NCBI GenBank assembly: GCA_902362725.1
Contig: CABIXM010000008.1
Location: 1 to 64,000 of the forward strand
DNA length: 64,000 nucleotides
Reading direction: 5' to 3'
Origin: Clostridiaceae bacterium
GTDB lineage: Bacteria; Bacillota; Clostridia; Lachnospirales; Lachnospiraceae
A model generated the notes under the pieces. It had not been told where the DNA came from and searched no databases. It worked only from the letters and a program-made list of their open reading frames with translations. Positions within the stretch are counted from its first letter, which is position 1; every line of letters starts with the position of its first letter. Positions 29,512-37,312 of the stretch are shown piece by piece. The translations under genes were made by a program, and so were the position numbers.

Positions 29512-30387
29512 ATGCAGGAAATGAAACCGATCAAAGAAGGTAAGGTACGTGAGATTTACGACAACGGCGACAGCCTGATTATGGTAGCGACAGACCGTAT
29601 CAGCTGCTTCGATGTGATTCTTCATAATGAAGTGACAAAGAAGGGCGCAGTACTGACCCAGATGTCCAAATTCTGGTTCGATATGACAGAGGACATTCTG
29701 CCGAACCACATGATTTCCGTTGACACAAAGGATATGCCGGAGTACTTCCAGCAGGAGAAGTTCCGGGGTAAATCCATGATGTGCAGAAAGCTTCAGATGC
29801 TTCCCATCGAGTGCATCGTCCGCGGCTATATCACAGGCAGCGGCTGGGCCAGCTACAAGGAGAACGGAACCGTCTGCGGTATCAGGCTTCCGGAAGGACT
29901 GAAAGAGTCTGACAAGCTGCCGGAGCCGATTTACACACCGTCCACCAAGGCGGAGATCGGCGACCATGACGAAAACATTTCCTACGAGCAGAGTATCGCT
30001 CATCTTGAAAAATATTTCCCGGGCAAGGGAGAGGAGTACGCAAAGGCTCTTCGCGACAATACCATTGCCCTCTATAAGAAATGCGCGGAGTACGCCCTGA
30101 GCAAGGGAATCATCATCGCGGACACCAAGTTTGAGTTTGGTCTGGATGAGAACGGCAACCTGGTGATCGGCGACGAGATGCTGACGCCGGACAGCTCCCG
30201 TTTCTGGCCGGCAGACGGCTATGAGCCGGGCCACGGACAGCCCTCCTTTGACAAGCAGTTTGCCCGCGACTGGCTGAAGGCCAACCCGGACAACAACTGG
30301 ACCCTGCCCCAGGAGATCGTGGACAAGACCATCGAGAAATACCTGCAGGCATACGAGATGCTGACCGGAAAGCCGCTGGAAGTATAG
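29512..30387 (+). CDS. purC: Phosphoribosylaminoimidazole-succinocarboxamide synthase
   Basis: A 291-residue enzyme of de novo purine synthesis that condenses CAIR with aspartate using ATP. It belongs to the longer PurC form: KEGKVREIYDNGDSLIMVATDR at the start, IECIVRGYITGSGW in the middle, and TKFEFGLDENG plus DEMLTPDSSRFW near the C-terminus. Two earlier in-frame ATGs exist, but GAGGTG is best spaced for this one. It has its own promoter-like leader and terminator, so it appears to be a single-gene unit between the cobalamin and molybdenum regions. Confidence 0.95.
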   Translation: MQEMKPIKEGKVREIYDNGDSLIMVATDRISCFDVILHNEVTKKGAVLTQMSKFWFDMTEDILPNHMISVDTKDMPEYFQQEKFRGKSMMCRKLQMLPIECIVRGYITGSGWASYKENGTVCGIRLPEGLKESDKLPEPIYTPSTKAEIGDHDENISYEQSIAHLEKYFPGKGEEYAKALRDNTIALYKKCAEYALSKGIIIADTKFEFGLDENGNLVIGDEMLTPDSSRFWPADGYEPGHGQPSFDKQFARDWLKANPDNNWTLPQEIVDKTIEKYLQAYEMLTGKPLEV

Positions 30388-30401
30388 GTAAAAAATTGAG
30401 G

Positions 30402-30441
30402 CGCGGATATGTTCCATTTTTGGAGTATATCCGCGTTTTTT
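30402..30441 (+). terminator. purC terminator
   Basis: A perfect 9-bp stem (30402-30410 with 30427-30435) runs into six T. The T run is at the same time the left end of the palindrome that follows. Confidence 0.85.
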
Positions 30442-30564
30442 ATGTAATAGGAAATTCCGATGGAATCCCCTATTACATAAAAAACATTATCGCACTGCGG
30501 CGGAGAGGTAGTATGTCGCTTGGGCGACCCGCCGCATGCGGAGAATCCTGCGTAGCAGGATTCT
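30436..30564. repeat. Tandem palindromic hairpin cluster downstream of purC
   Basis: Three hairpins follow each other without gaps. The first, 30436-30484, has perfect 16-bp arms plus an inner 5-bp stem. The second, 30491-30540, pairs CGCA, TGCGGCG and GTCGC with their complements around TTGG. The third, 30542-30564, has 10-bp arms around GTA and a T-rich tail. No supported gene lies in 30388-30681. The short open frames there are products of the repeats. The cluster looks like a dispersed palindromic element or stacked terminators. Confidence 0.6.
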
Positions 30565-30592
30565 TTCTTATATACAAAAGACGGATAAAAAA

Positions 30593-30620
30593 TCACCGTT
30601 ATGTTTTGAAAAACAGGTGA
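30593..30620. promoter_or_regulatory. Dyad upstream of the molybdopterin gene cluster
   Basis: TGTTTT-GA-AAAACA (30602-30615) is flanked by TCACC and GGTGA. A near-identical core, TATGTTTT-AG-AAAACAGG, lies upstream of the formate dehydrogenase operon (44484-44501). A shared regulator of the two molybdenum-dependent units is possible. The site resembles no operator I can name. Confidence 0.35.
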
Positions 30621-30681
30621 AACTTCCACTCCGCTGTGTTACACTGGATACATAGATTGGTTTTTGGGAGGAATTTGGGGT

Positions 30682-31707
30682 ATGAAATGTATCAACACAA
30701 CGGACGCGGTGGGCCATGTGCTCTGCCACGACATTACGCGGATCGTCAAGGATGTGGTTAAGGACACCGCATTCCGCAAGGGACACATCGTCACCGAGGA
30801 GGATATTCCGGTGCTGCTGTCCCTGGGAAAGGATCACCTGTATGTCTGGGAGAAGGACGAGAACACCCTCCATGAAAATGAGGCGGCAGAGATTCTGTGC
30901 GCCGTCTGCAGGAACGAAAATATGCATCCCACCGATGTGAAGGAGGGAAAAATTGAGCTGGTGGCCGACTGCGACGGCCTGTTCCGGGTAGATGTGCCGC
31001 GGCTTGACGCCATCAATGAAATCGATGAGATTATGATTGCCACGCGGCATAATAACACGCCGGTGAAAAAGGGCGACCGTCTGCTGGGAACCCGGGTGAT
31101 TCCGCTTGTTATCGCGAAGGAGAAGCTGGAACGGGTAAAGGAGGCTGCGGGAAGCGAGCCTTTGGTTTCCCTGACGCCTTATAAGCCCCTGAAGGCAGGC
31201 ATTGTCACCACAGGAAATGAAGTGTATTACGGACGGATCAAGGATACTTTCACGCCGGTTATCATTGAGAAGCTGGCCGCCTATGGAATCGAGATCTGCG
31301 GACACATCCTCTGCGACGACAACCGGGAGAAGATTACCGAGGCCATTCTGAAGCTGAAGGAAGAGGGAGCGGACATGATTCTCTGTACCGGAGGCATGAG
31401 CGTGGATCCGGACGATCAGACGCCGGGGGCGATTAAGCAGACGGGAGCGCGTATTGTATCCTACGGCGCGCCGGTGCTTCCGGGAGCCATGTTCCTGCTG
31501 GCTTATTTCGAGGACGGTACGCCGGTTATGGGACTGCCGGGCTGCGTCATGTACGCAAAGGCTACGGTCTTTGATCTGGTACTGCCCCGGATTGCGGCGG
31601 GGATAGAGGTGACGAAGAAGGAACTGGCCCATATGGGAAATGGCGGCTTCTGTCTGGGCTGTAAGACCTGTCATTACCCCAACTGCGGTTTTGGAAAAGG
31701 CGTATAA
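30682..31707 (+). CDS. Molybdopterin-binding (MoaB/MoeA-like) protein with C-terminal cysteine cluster
   Basis: A 341-residue protein whose residues about 170-310 form a molybdopterin-binding MoCF domain (AGIVTTGNEVYYGRI, LCTGGMSVDPDDQTPGAI, VMGLPGCVMY). The N-terminal part (VLCHDITRIV, FRKGHIVTEEDIPVL) resembles that seen in clostridial MoeA-like proteins rather than MogA. The end carries C-x2-C-x2-C-x4-C, which could bind a metal or an Fe-S cluster. Such proteins often accompany selenium- or molybdenum-dependent hydroxylases. A longer start is possible, but GGGAGG favours this one. moeA follows 13 bases later. Confidence 0.8.
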   Translation: MKCINTTDAVGHVLCHDITRIVKDVVKDTAFRKGHIVTEEDIPVLLSLGKDHLYVWEKDENTLHENEAAEILCAVCRNENMHPTDVKEGKIELVADCDGLFRVDVPRLDAINEIDEIMIATRHNNTPVKKGDRLLGTRVIPLVIAKEKLERVKEAAGSEPLVSLTPYKPLKAGIVTTGNEVYYGRIKDTFTPVIIEKLAAYGIEICGHILCDDNREKITEAILKLKEEGADMILCTGGMSVDPDDQTPGAIKQTGARIVSYGAPVLPGAMFLLAYFEDGTPVMGLPGCVMYAKATVFDLVLPRIAAGIEVTKKELAHMGNGGFCLGCKTCHYPNCGFGKGV

Positions 31708-31720
31708 GGGGGAAGCTGGT

Positions 31721-32926
31721 ATGGGAGGAATTACAACAGAGGAGGCGCTTTGCCTGGTTTTACAGCACACGCCGGTGATACAGGAGAAGGAACAGATTCA
31801 AATCGCGAATATTTCGGGCCGGGTATTGGCGGAAGACGTGAAAACCGTCTTTGATAATCCGCCCTTTCACCGCTCTCCTATTGACGGCTATGCCTGCCGG
31901 GCAGCGGATTTAACTGGCGCCTCAAAGGAACAGCCGGTCTGTCTTACAGTCCTGCGGGAGATTGACGCGGGGGATTATTCCGAGGAAGAGGTGCAGCCGG
32001 GACAGGCTGTACGTATTATGACCGGTGCGGCGATTCCGCCCGGCTGTGACTGCTGCGTTCGTCAGGAGGATACGGATTACGGCGAGGAGACGGTACAGAT
32101 CTATAAGGCGGAGCGGCCGTGGGGCAATTATTGCTTCCGGGGCGAGGACTTTAAGGCCGGACAGGTACTGCTGAAAGCAGACCGGGAGCTTGGCTTCGTG
32201 GAGGCCGGCGTGCTGGCCGGAATGGGAATCCCGGAGGTGGCTGTCTACCGCCGTCCCCGGATCGCGGTGCTGACCACCGGCAATGAGGTGGTGCAGCCGG
32301 GAGAGCCGTTGGCTCCCGGCAAGATCTATGACATCAACCAGAAGCTTCTGGCGGCCCGTCTGATGGAGTTGGGCGTGGAGCTTCTGGAGGCCCGCTCCGT
32401 CCCGGACGAGCCGGAGCAGATGGCGGAGGCTCTGAAAAAGGCCGCGAAGGAAGCGGATCTGATCGTTACCACAGGCGCTGTGTCTGTGGGAAAAAAGGAC
32501 ATCATGCATGAATCCCTGGCCCGGATTGGGGCGGAGCGCGTATTCTGGGGTATCCAGGTGAAGCCCGGTATGCCTACTTTATTTTCTGATTATCAGGGAA
32601 TCCCGGTTATGAGTCTGTCCGGCAATCCCTTCAGCGCCCTAGTTATTACAGAACTCCTGCTTCGCCCTATGCTGGCGAAAATGATGAGAAAGCCGTCTCT
32701 TGAGCTGGTGCGGGTGCAGGGAACCCTGGCGGACGCCTTTGGAAAACCCAGTCCGGGTCGGCGCTTTGTGCGGGCTTACTGGGAAAAGGGAACCTTCCAT
32801 CTGCCGGAGGGACTGAATTCCAATGGCGTGCTGGCCTCCATGGTGGGCTGCAACTGCCTGTTGGATGTGCCTGCAGGATCTGGGGCGCTGAAACCGGGGG
32901 ATGAGGCGGAGGCGATTCTGTTATAA
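31721..32926 (+). CDS. moeA: Molybdopterin molybdenumtransferase
   Basis: A 401-residue MoeA that inserts molybdate into adenylylated molybdopterin. SPIDGYACRA near residue 50 is the MoeA active-site motif. The MoCF-type domain follows (AVLTTGNEVVQPGE, YDINQKLL, VTTGAVSVGKKD, VMSLSGNPFSALV). A domain IV-like beta region ends the protein. The chosen ATG has GGGGGAAG upstream; longer frames run back into the previous gene. It belongs to a run ending with mobB and the ModE-like regulator. Confidence 0.94.
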   Translation: MGGITTEEALCLVLQHTPVIQEKEQIQIANISGRVLAEDVKTVFDNPPFHRSPIDGYACRAADLTGASKEQPVCLTVLREIDAGDYSEEEVQPGQAVRIMTGAAIPPGCDCCVRQEDTDYGEETVQIYKAERPWGNYCFRGEDFKAGQVLLKADRELGFVEAGVLAGMGIPEVAVYRRPRIAVLTTGNEVVQPGEPLAPGKIYDINQKLLAARLMELGVELLEARSVPDEPEQMAEALKKAAKEADLIVTTGAVSVGKKDIMHESLARIGAERVFWGIQVKPGMPTLFSDYQGIPVMSLSGNPFSALVITELLLRPMLAKMMRKPSLELVRVQGTLADAFGKPSPGRRFVRAYWEKGTFHLPEGLNSNGVLASMVGCNCLLDVPAGSGALKPGDEAEAILL

Positions 32927-32978
32927 AGGGAAAATCTCCTTGAGATGTTGCTTCCAACAGTTAATTTGAAAGTATGGA

Positions 32979-33554
32979 ATGTTATTTATGAACAAAAGAT
33001 TAGAGAAAAAGCCGTTATTTTACGCCGTCAGCGGTGTGAAAAATTCGGGAAAAACCACGTTGATCACGAAGCTTCTGCCGGTTCTGACCGGACGGGGGCT
33101 GAAGGTGGCTACCATCAAGCATGACGGCCATGATTTTCAGACCGATGTGCCGGGAACGGATACCTTTGCCCATTTTCAGGCGGGAGCCTACGGTACCGTG
33201 GTTTTTTCGGACCACAAATTTATGGTCGTAAAGAAGCAGCCGGAGGAAGCCCAGGCGGAGCAAATGACGCCGGAGCAGCTGGCGTCCTGGTTCCCGGAGG
33301 CGGATCTGATTCTGCTGGAGGGCTTTAAGGACAGCGGGTATCCCAAAATGGAGCTGATTCGCGGAGCCAATTCCTCGGACTGTGTCTGCAGGGGGCATAA
33401 TTTACGCGCCGTTGTGACAGATCTGGCGCCCGGAGCGGTGAAAGGACTGCCGGAGGGCGTGCCGGTATTCGGGCTGGAAGACGTGGAGAGCATTGCGGAA
33501 TTTATTTTAAAGGATTTGTTTCCTTTATCCGGAAATACAAAGGAGATCATATGA
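32979..33554 (+). CDS. mobB: Molybdopterin-guanine dinucleotide biosynthesis protein MobB
   Basis: A 191-residue GTP-binding protein. AVSGVKNSGKTTLITKL near residue 16 is the MobB phosphate loop, and ATIKHDGHDFQTDVPGTDT is the characteristic following segment. DLILLEGFKDSGYPK is the second family motif. It assists attachment of GMP to the cofactor, as needed by the formate dehydrogenase further on. A second ATG nine bases later is equally possible; neither has a strong ribosome site. The last four bases overlap the next gene. Confidence 0.92.
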   Translation: MLFMNKRLEKKPLFYAVSGVKNSGKTTLITKLLPVLTGRGLKVATIKHDGHDFQTDVPGTDTFAHFQAGAYGTVVFSDHKFMVVKKQPEEAQAEQMTPEQLASWFPEADLILLEGFKDSGYPKMELIRGANSSDCVCRGHNLRAVVTDLAPGAVKGLPEGVPVFGLEDVESIAEFILKDLFPLSGNTKEII

Positions 33555-34453
33555 AAACAGGAGCGGTTATCATAGCCTCCGGCGATTATGGGGAGGAGCA
33601 GCGGGAAAATGAGGGGATTCATCTGTTCCTGCCCATGTATCCGCTGGATGGGACAACGGTTATCAAGGGAGAGATCGCCAGGTTCCGTAAGGCCGGGGTT
33701 TCTCCCATCGTAGTGTTGGCAGGCTGTCACAGTGAGACGCTGAAGCTGCACCTGAGTCACAATAATGTCATCTTCGTGGAAGATGAAGCCTACCGGGAGC
33801 ATAGCTTTGAGGAAGCCCTGAAGCTGGCCCTGGAGACGGCTGCACCCCTGATGGATCGGGCCCTTGTGCTGCCGGTGGAATATCCGGCCTTTGGGGAGGA
33901 GACTGTGGAGGCTCTTTTGAAGGCGGAACAGGCGGCTGTGCCGGTATATGGGGGGCAGGCCGGCTGGCCCAGAAGTGTGGTGCCAGGTGAAAAAGATACC
34001 AAAGCCGGACAGGATAGAATTTTGGTGGAGGATCCGGGCGTCTGTTATTCGCTTCTGGACGCTGGCGGGATCGAACGGGTGTCTGCTTACCTGAAAGCTC
34101 GGTGGGACGCCGCCACGCTTCATTTCAAAACCAAGCTGGTGATATCCAAGGAAGAGGATTTCTTCGGTCCCGGCGTCTACCACCTGCTTCAGTACATTGA
34201 TGAGACCGGTTCCATTCAGGCTGCGGCGGTCAAAATGAATATGTCCTATTCCAAGGGCTGGAAAATGATCAACAAGGTGGAGAAGGAGCTGGGCTTCCGG
34301 TTCCTGAACCGCTGCAACGGAGGAAAGAACGGGGGTAGCTCTACCATCACCCCCGAAGGCCGCCTCTTCATGGAGCGGTATCACGCTATGCTGGAGGACA
34401 TGAAGCGGATTACCCGGGGATTTTTTGAGGTGTATTTCGGGGAGTTTCAGTAA
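33551..34453 (+). CDS. ModE-type regulator fused to a nucleotidyltransferase-like domain
   Basis: A 300-residue, two-part protein. Residues 1 to about 190 resemble MobA/MocA NTP-transferase folds (MKTGAVIIASGDYG, PLDGTTVIKGEIARFRKAGV, VVLAGCHSETLK), but the GTP-binding GGxSxRMG loop is not recognisable. Residues about 195-300 are a ModE/LysR-like winged helix (YIDETGSIQAAAVKMNMSYSKGW, INKVEKELGFRFLNRCNGG, GSSTITPEG). ModE normally has molybdate-binding Di-mop domains instead. It lies between mobB and modABC, and a ModE-like operator sits just downstream, so it likely represses modABC. The effector of the altered N-terminus is unknown. Confidence 0.82.
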   Translation: MKTGAVIIASGDYGEEQRENEGIHLFLPMYPLDGTTVIKGEIARFRKAGVSPIVVLAGCHSETLKLHLSHNNVIFVEDEAYREHSFEEALKLALETAAPLMDRALVLPVEYPAFGEETVEALLKAEQAAVPVYGGQAGWPRSVVPGEKDTKAGQDRILVEDPGVCYSLLDAGGIERVSAYLKARWDAATLHFKTKLVISKEEDFFGPGVYHLLQYIDETGSIQAAAVKMNMSYSKGWKMINKVEKELGFRFLNRCNGGKNGGSSTITPEGRLFMERYHAMLEDMKRITRGFFEVYFGEFQ

Positions 34454-34470
34454 AAAGCACAGAGTGAAAG

Positions 34471-34499
34471 GGAGGTTGCACTTGCACCCTCCTTTTTTT
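34471..34499 (+). terminator. Terminator between the regulator and modA
   Basis: Stem GGAGG-T-TGCA (34471-34480) pairs with TGCA-C-CCTCC (34483-34492) with one mismatch, then seven T. The flanking CACAGA/TCTGTG can extend it. Its right arm contains the -35 of the modA promoter. Confidence 0.8.
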
Positions 34500-34542
34500 C
34501 TGTGTATAATAGACCTATCGTTATTCTTCTGAAAAAATAACG
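34482..34542 (+). promoter_or_regulatory. modA promoter with overlapping ModE-like operator
   Basis: TTGCAC (34482-34487) and TATAAT (34505-34510) are 17 bases apart. From 34519 to 34542 lie CGTTAT and ATAACG half-sites (7-bp arms if the inner T/A is counted) within a 24-bp span, placed over the expected transcription start. The half-sites and overall span match the E. coli ModE operator at modA as I recall it. A ModE-type regulator gene ends just upstream. Confidence 0.75.
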
Positions 34543-34584
34543 GACAGAAGAAGCAGTGCGAAATAAGAAAAAAGAGGGATAGTT

Positions 34585-35463
34585 ATGATGAGGAAGAAGG
34601 TAATCGCAGGTCTATTGGCCGGCGCGCTGGCAGTATCTATGCTTGGCTGCGGAAGCAAGCAGGCGGAAGAGATTCCGGCAGCAGAGGAGACCACAGGTGC
34701 AGAGGATACTGCAGCAGAAGAGACTGCAGAGGCAGATCCGGTGACTTTGAATGTCTTTGCGGCAGCATCCATGACAGAGACCCTGACAGAGATTCAGGAG
34801 ATGTACAAAGAGGTTGCCCCGAATGTAACTCTGGTATTCAATTTTGATTCCTCAGGAACCCTGAAAACTCAGATTCAGGAGGGCGCGGACTGCGACGTAT
34901 TTATTTCCGCGGCCCAGAAACAGATGAACCAGCTGGACAAGGACGCGGATCCGGAGGTGAATACCGACGGTCTGGATTACGTGCTGGAGGGCACCCGCGT
35001 AAATTTGCTGGAGAACAAGGTTGTTCTGGCGGTTCCGGATGGAAATCCGAAGGATATCCAGAATTTCGAGGATCTGGGAACAAACAAGCTTTCCCTGCTG
35101 GCTCTGGGCAATGAGGATGTTCCGGTAGGACAGTACTCCAACGAAATTCTGACCAATCTGGGTATTCTGGACAGCCTGGAGGCAGCGGGCAAGATTACTT
35201 ATGGTTCCAACGTAAAAGAGGTGACAACCCAGGTTTCCGAGGCAGCTGCGGACGCAGGCATTATCTACGCTACCGACGCGTTTTCCGCCAAGCTGACCGT
35301 TGTGGATCAGGCGGGAAGCGATCTATGCAAGCAGGTTATCTATCCGGCGGCAGTCCTGAATGTTTCGAAGAATCAGGAGGCGGCAAAGGAATTCCTGGCC
35401 TATCTGCAGACTGATACCTGTATGAAGGTATTTGAGGCAGTGGGCTTCGCGGCGGCAGAATAA
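34585..35463 (+). CDS. modA: Molybdate ABC transporter, substrate-binding lipoprotein
   Basis: A 292-residue extracellular lipoprotein with lipobox MLGCG near residue 23 and an acidic linker after it. LNVFAAASMTETLTEI, VFNFDSSGTLKTQIQEGADCDVFISAAQ and VKEVTTQVSEAAADAGIIY match ModA. It binds molybdate (or tungstate) and delivers it to ModBC. GAGGGA precedes the ATG. Its promoter carries the ModE-like operator. Confidence 0.94.
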   Translation: MMRKKVIAGLLAGALAVSMLGCGSKQAEEIPAAEETTGAEDTAAEETAEADPVTLNVFAAASMTETLTEIQEMYKEVAPNVTLVFNFDSSGTLKTQIQEGADCDVFISAAQKQMNQLDKDADPEVNTDGLDYVLEGTRVNLLENKVVLAVPDGNPKDIQNFEDLGTNKLSLLALGNEDVPVGQYSNEILTNLGILDSLEAAGKITYGSNVKEVTTQVSEAAADAGIIYATDAFSAKLTVVDQAGSDLCKQVIYPAAVLNVSKNQEAAKEFLAYLQTDTCMKVFEAVGFAAAE

Positions 35464-35482
35464 AAGGACGGAGTAGAGTTTT

Positions 35483-36175
35483 ATGGACTGGTTTCCCCTG
35501 TATAATTCCCTGCGTATTGCGCTGATTGCCAGTGTGATCGTGTTTTTTACGGGCATTTTTGCGGCTTACTATATCGCAAAGCTTCACCCGGTGGTGAAGG
35601 GCGTGCTGGACGTGGTGCTGACGCTGCCGCTGGTCCTGCCGCCCACGGTAGTCGGGTATTTTCTGCTGATGGTGATGGGACCCAGAAGACCGCTGGGCGC
35701 CTGGTTTCTGGAAAATTTTGGAACTAAGCTGGTAATGACCTGGTATTCCGGTATTTTCGCGGCGGCTGTGGTAGCCTTTCCGCTGATGTACCGGACAGCC
35801 CGGGGGGCTTTTGAGAGTTTCGATGAGACCTACGCCTATTCCGGACAGACCCTGGGCCTATCTAATAGCTTTATCTTCTGGCGGATCCGGATGCCGGCCT
35901 GCAGGCAGGGCATTCTGGCGGGAGCCGTCCTGGCCTTTGCCAGAGCCCTGGGCGAGTACGGGGCCACCAGCATGGTGGCCGGTTATACGCCGGGCCGGAC
36001 CGCGACCATTTCCACCACCGTCTATCAGCTCTGGCGGACAGACAACGACGCCCTTGCTTTCCGATGGGTTCTGGTCAACGTGGCGATCTCGGCGGTGGTG
36101 CTGCTGGTGGTAAATCTGTTGGAAAAAAGCGAGCGGGCTTCCCGCATGGGTACAAAACGAGAGGCCGGGAGGTAG
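35483..36175 (+). CDS. modB: Molybdate ABC transporter permease
   Basis: A 230-residue integral membrane protein with about five hydrophobic spans. LTLPLVLPPTVVGYFLL near residue 48 is the typical ModB segment. The coupling loop, AFARALGEYGATSMVAGYTPGRT, is the EAA-like motif that contacts the ATPase. It stands between modA (20-bp gap) and modC (5-bp gap). Confidence 0.95.
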   Translation: MDWFPLYNSLRIALIASVIVFFTGIFAAYYIAKLHPVVKGVLDVVLTLPLVLPPTVVGYFLLMVMGPRRPLGAWFLENFGTKLVMTWYSGIFAAAVVAFPLMYRTARGAFESFDETYAYSGQTLGLSNSFIFWRIRMPACRQGILAGAVLAFARALGEYGATSMVAGYTPGRTATISTTVYQLWRTDNDALAFRWVLVNVAISAVVLLVVNLLEKSERASRMGTKREAGR

Positions 36176-36180
36176 CGGAG

Positions 36181-37311
36181 ATGTCATTGTATGTGGATAT
36201 CAGAAAAAAGCTGGGAGATTTCCGGCTGGAAACGCAGTTTGAGGCTGCGGAGGGGGTGACCGGGATTCTGGGAGCCTCCGGCTGCGGCAAGAGCATGACG
36301 CTCCGCTGTATTGCGGGTATTGTGAAGCCGGACGAAGGATATATTGAGCTGGACGGCCAGGTGCTTTTTGATTCGAAGAAGAATATCAATCTGCGGCCCC
36401 AGGATCGTCATGTGGGACTGTTGTTCCAGAATTACGCCCTATTTCCCAATATGACGGTGCGCCAGAATCTGATGACGGGACTGAAGGCGGAAAAGACCGG
36501 GAAAAAAGAAGCGGAGATAAGAATTCAGGAAATGCTGGAAAAGTTTGAGCTGAAGGGTCTGGAGAAGCATAAGCCTGCGGAGCTTTCCGGAGGCCAGCAG
36601 CAGAGGGTGGCGCTGGCGCGGATCTTCCTCTCCAGCCCCCGTGTGCTGATGCTGGACGAGCCTTTTTCTGCGCTGGACGGGTATCTTCGCTGGAACCTGG
36701 AGCAGGAGCTTCTGGAGACGCTGAAGGAGTTTGGCGGGCCCACCCTGTTTGTGTCCCACAGCCGGGACGAGGTGTACCGGATCTGCGACCGGGTATGTGT
36801 GATGGATCAGGGTTCTTCAAGTCCGGTGATTCCGGTAAAGCAGCTCTTCGAAGCGCCCGAGTCCAGGGCGGCTGCGCTGCTGTCCGGCTGTAAAAACTTC
36901 GCGCGGGCCCGGGTTACGGAGAAGGGCCGGGTAACTGTGCAGGACTGGGGCGAGACGCTTTTCTACAGCGGAGAACACGGACCGGACACAGAGGACGTCC
37001 GCTATGTGGGCGTGCGCAGCCATTATATCGGGCTGATGGGAGAAAAAGAGGCGGCGGCGCAGCCGGAGAATACCTTCCGGTGTCGGATTGACCGGGTTAT
37101 TGACGACGTCTTTTCCACGGTGCTGATGGTGACGCCGGAGCATGCGGAGAATTCACAGGAGAGCCGGAAGAATCATTTCAACCGGATCCGTGTGGAGACT
37201 ACCAAGGAATACTGGCGGGAATTCTGTGAAAGAGAGTTTGCGGACAGAGAAAATCCGCAGGATACACTCTGGCTTCATGTGAATCCTGCGGACGTGATGG
37301 TGTTAAGATAG
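36181..37311 (+). CDS. modC: Molybdate ABC transporter ATP-binding protein
   Basis: A 376-residue ABC ATPase. Walker A is GASGCGKS near residue 32, the signature LSGGQQQRVALARI near 137, and Walker B VLMLDEPFSALD near 156. The C-terminal part (VRYVGVRSHYIGL, IDDVFSTVLMV) is a TOBE/MOP-like region that can bind oxyanion. A longer upstream frame exists but is an overlap with modB; GGGAGG fixes this start. Its stop is one base from the convergent end of moaA. Confidence 0.93.
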   Translation: MSLYVDIRKKLGDFRLETQFEAAEGVTGILGASGCGKSMTLRCIAGIVKPDEGYIELDGQVLFDSKKNINLRPQDRHVGLLFQNYALFPNMTVRQNLMTGLKAEKTGKKEAEIRIQEMLEKFELKGLEKHKPAELSGGQQQRVALARIFLSSPRVLMLDEPFSALDGYLRWNLEQELLETLKEFGGPTLFVSHSRDEVYRICDRVCVMDQGSSSPVIPVKQLFEAPESRAAALLSGCKNFARARVTEKGRVTVQDWGETLFYSGEHGPDTEDVRYVGVRSHYIGLMGEKEAAAQPENTFRCRIDRVIDDVFSTVLMVTPEHAENSQESRKNHFNRIRVETTKEYWREFCEREFADRENPQDTLWLHVNPADVMVLR

Positions 37312-37312
37312 G

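Noticed and set aside
30396..30620. A small plus-strand gene after purC
   Set aside because: The frame is made of the hairpin repeats, lacks a ribosome site and has no domain.
33551..34150. A second functional MobA
   Set aside because: The nucleotidyltransferase-like part lacks the GGxSxRMG GTP-binding loop, and a complete mobA is present at 43880.
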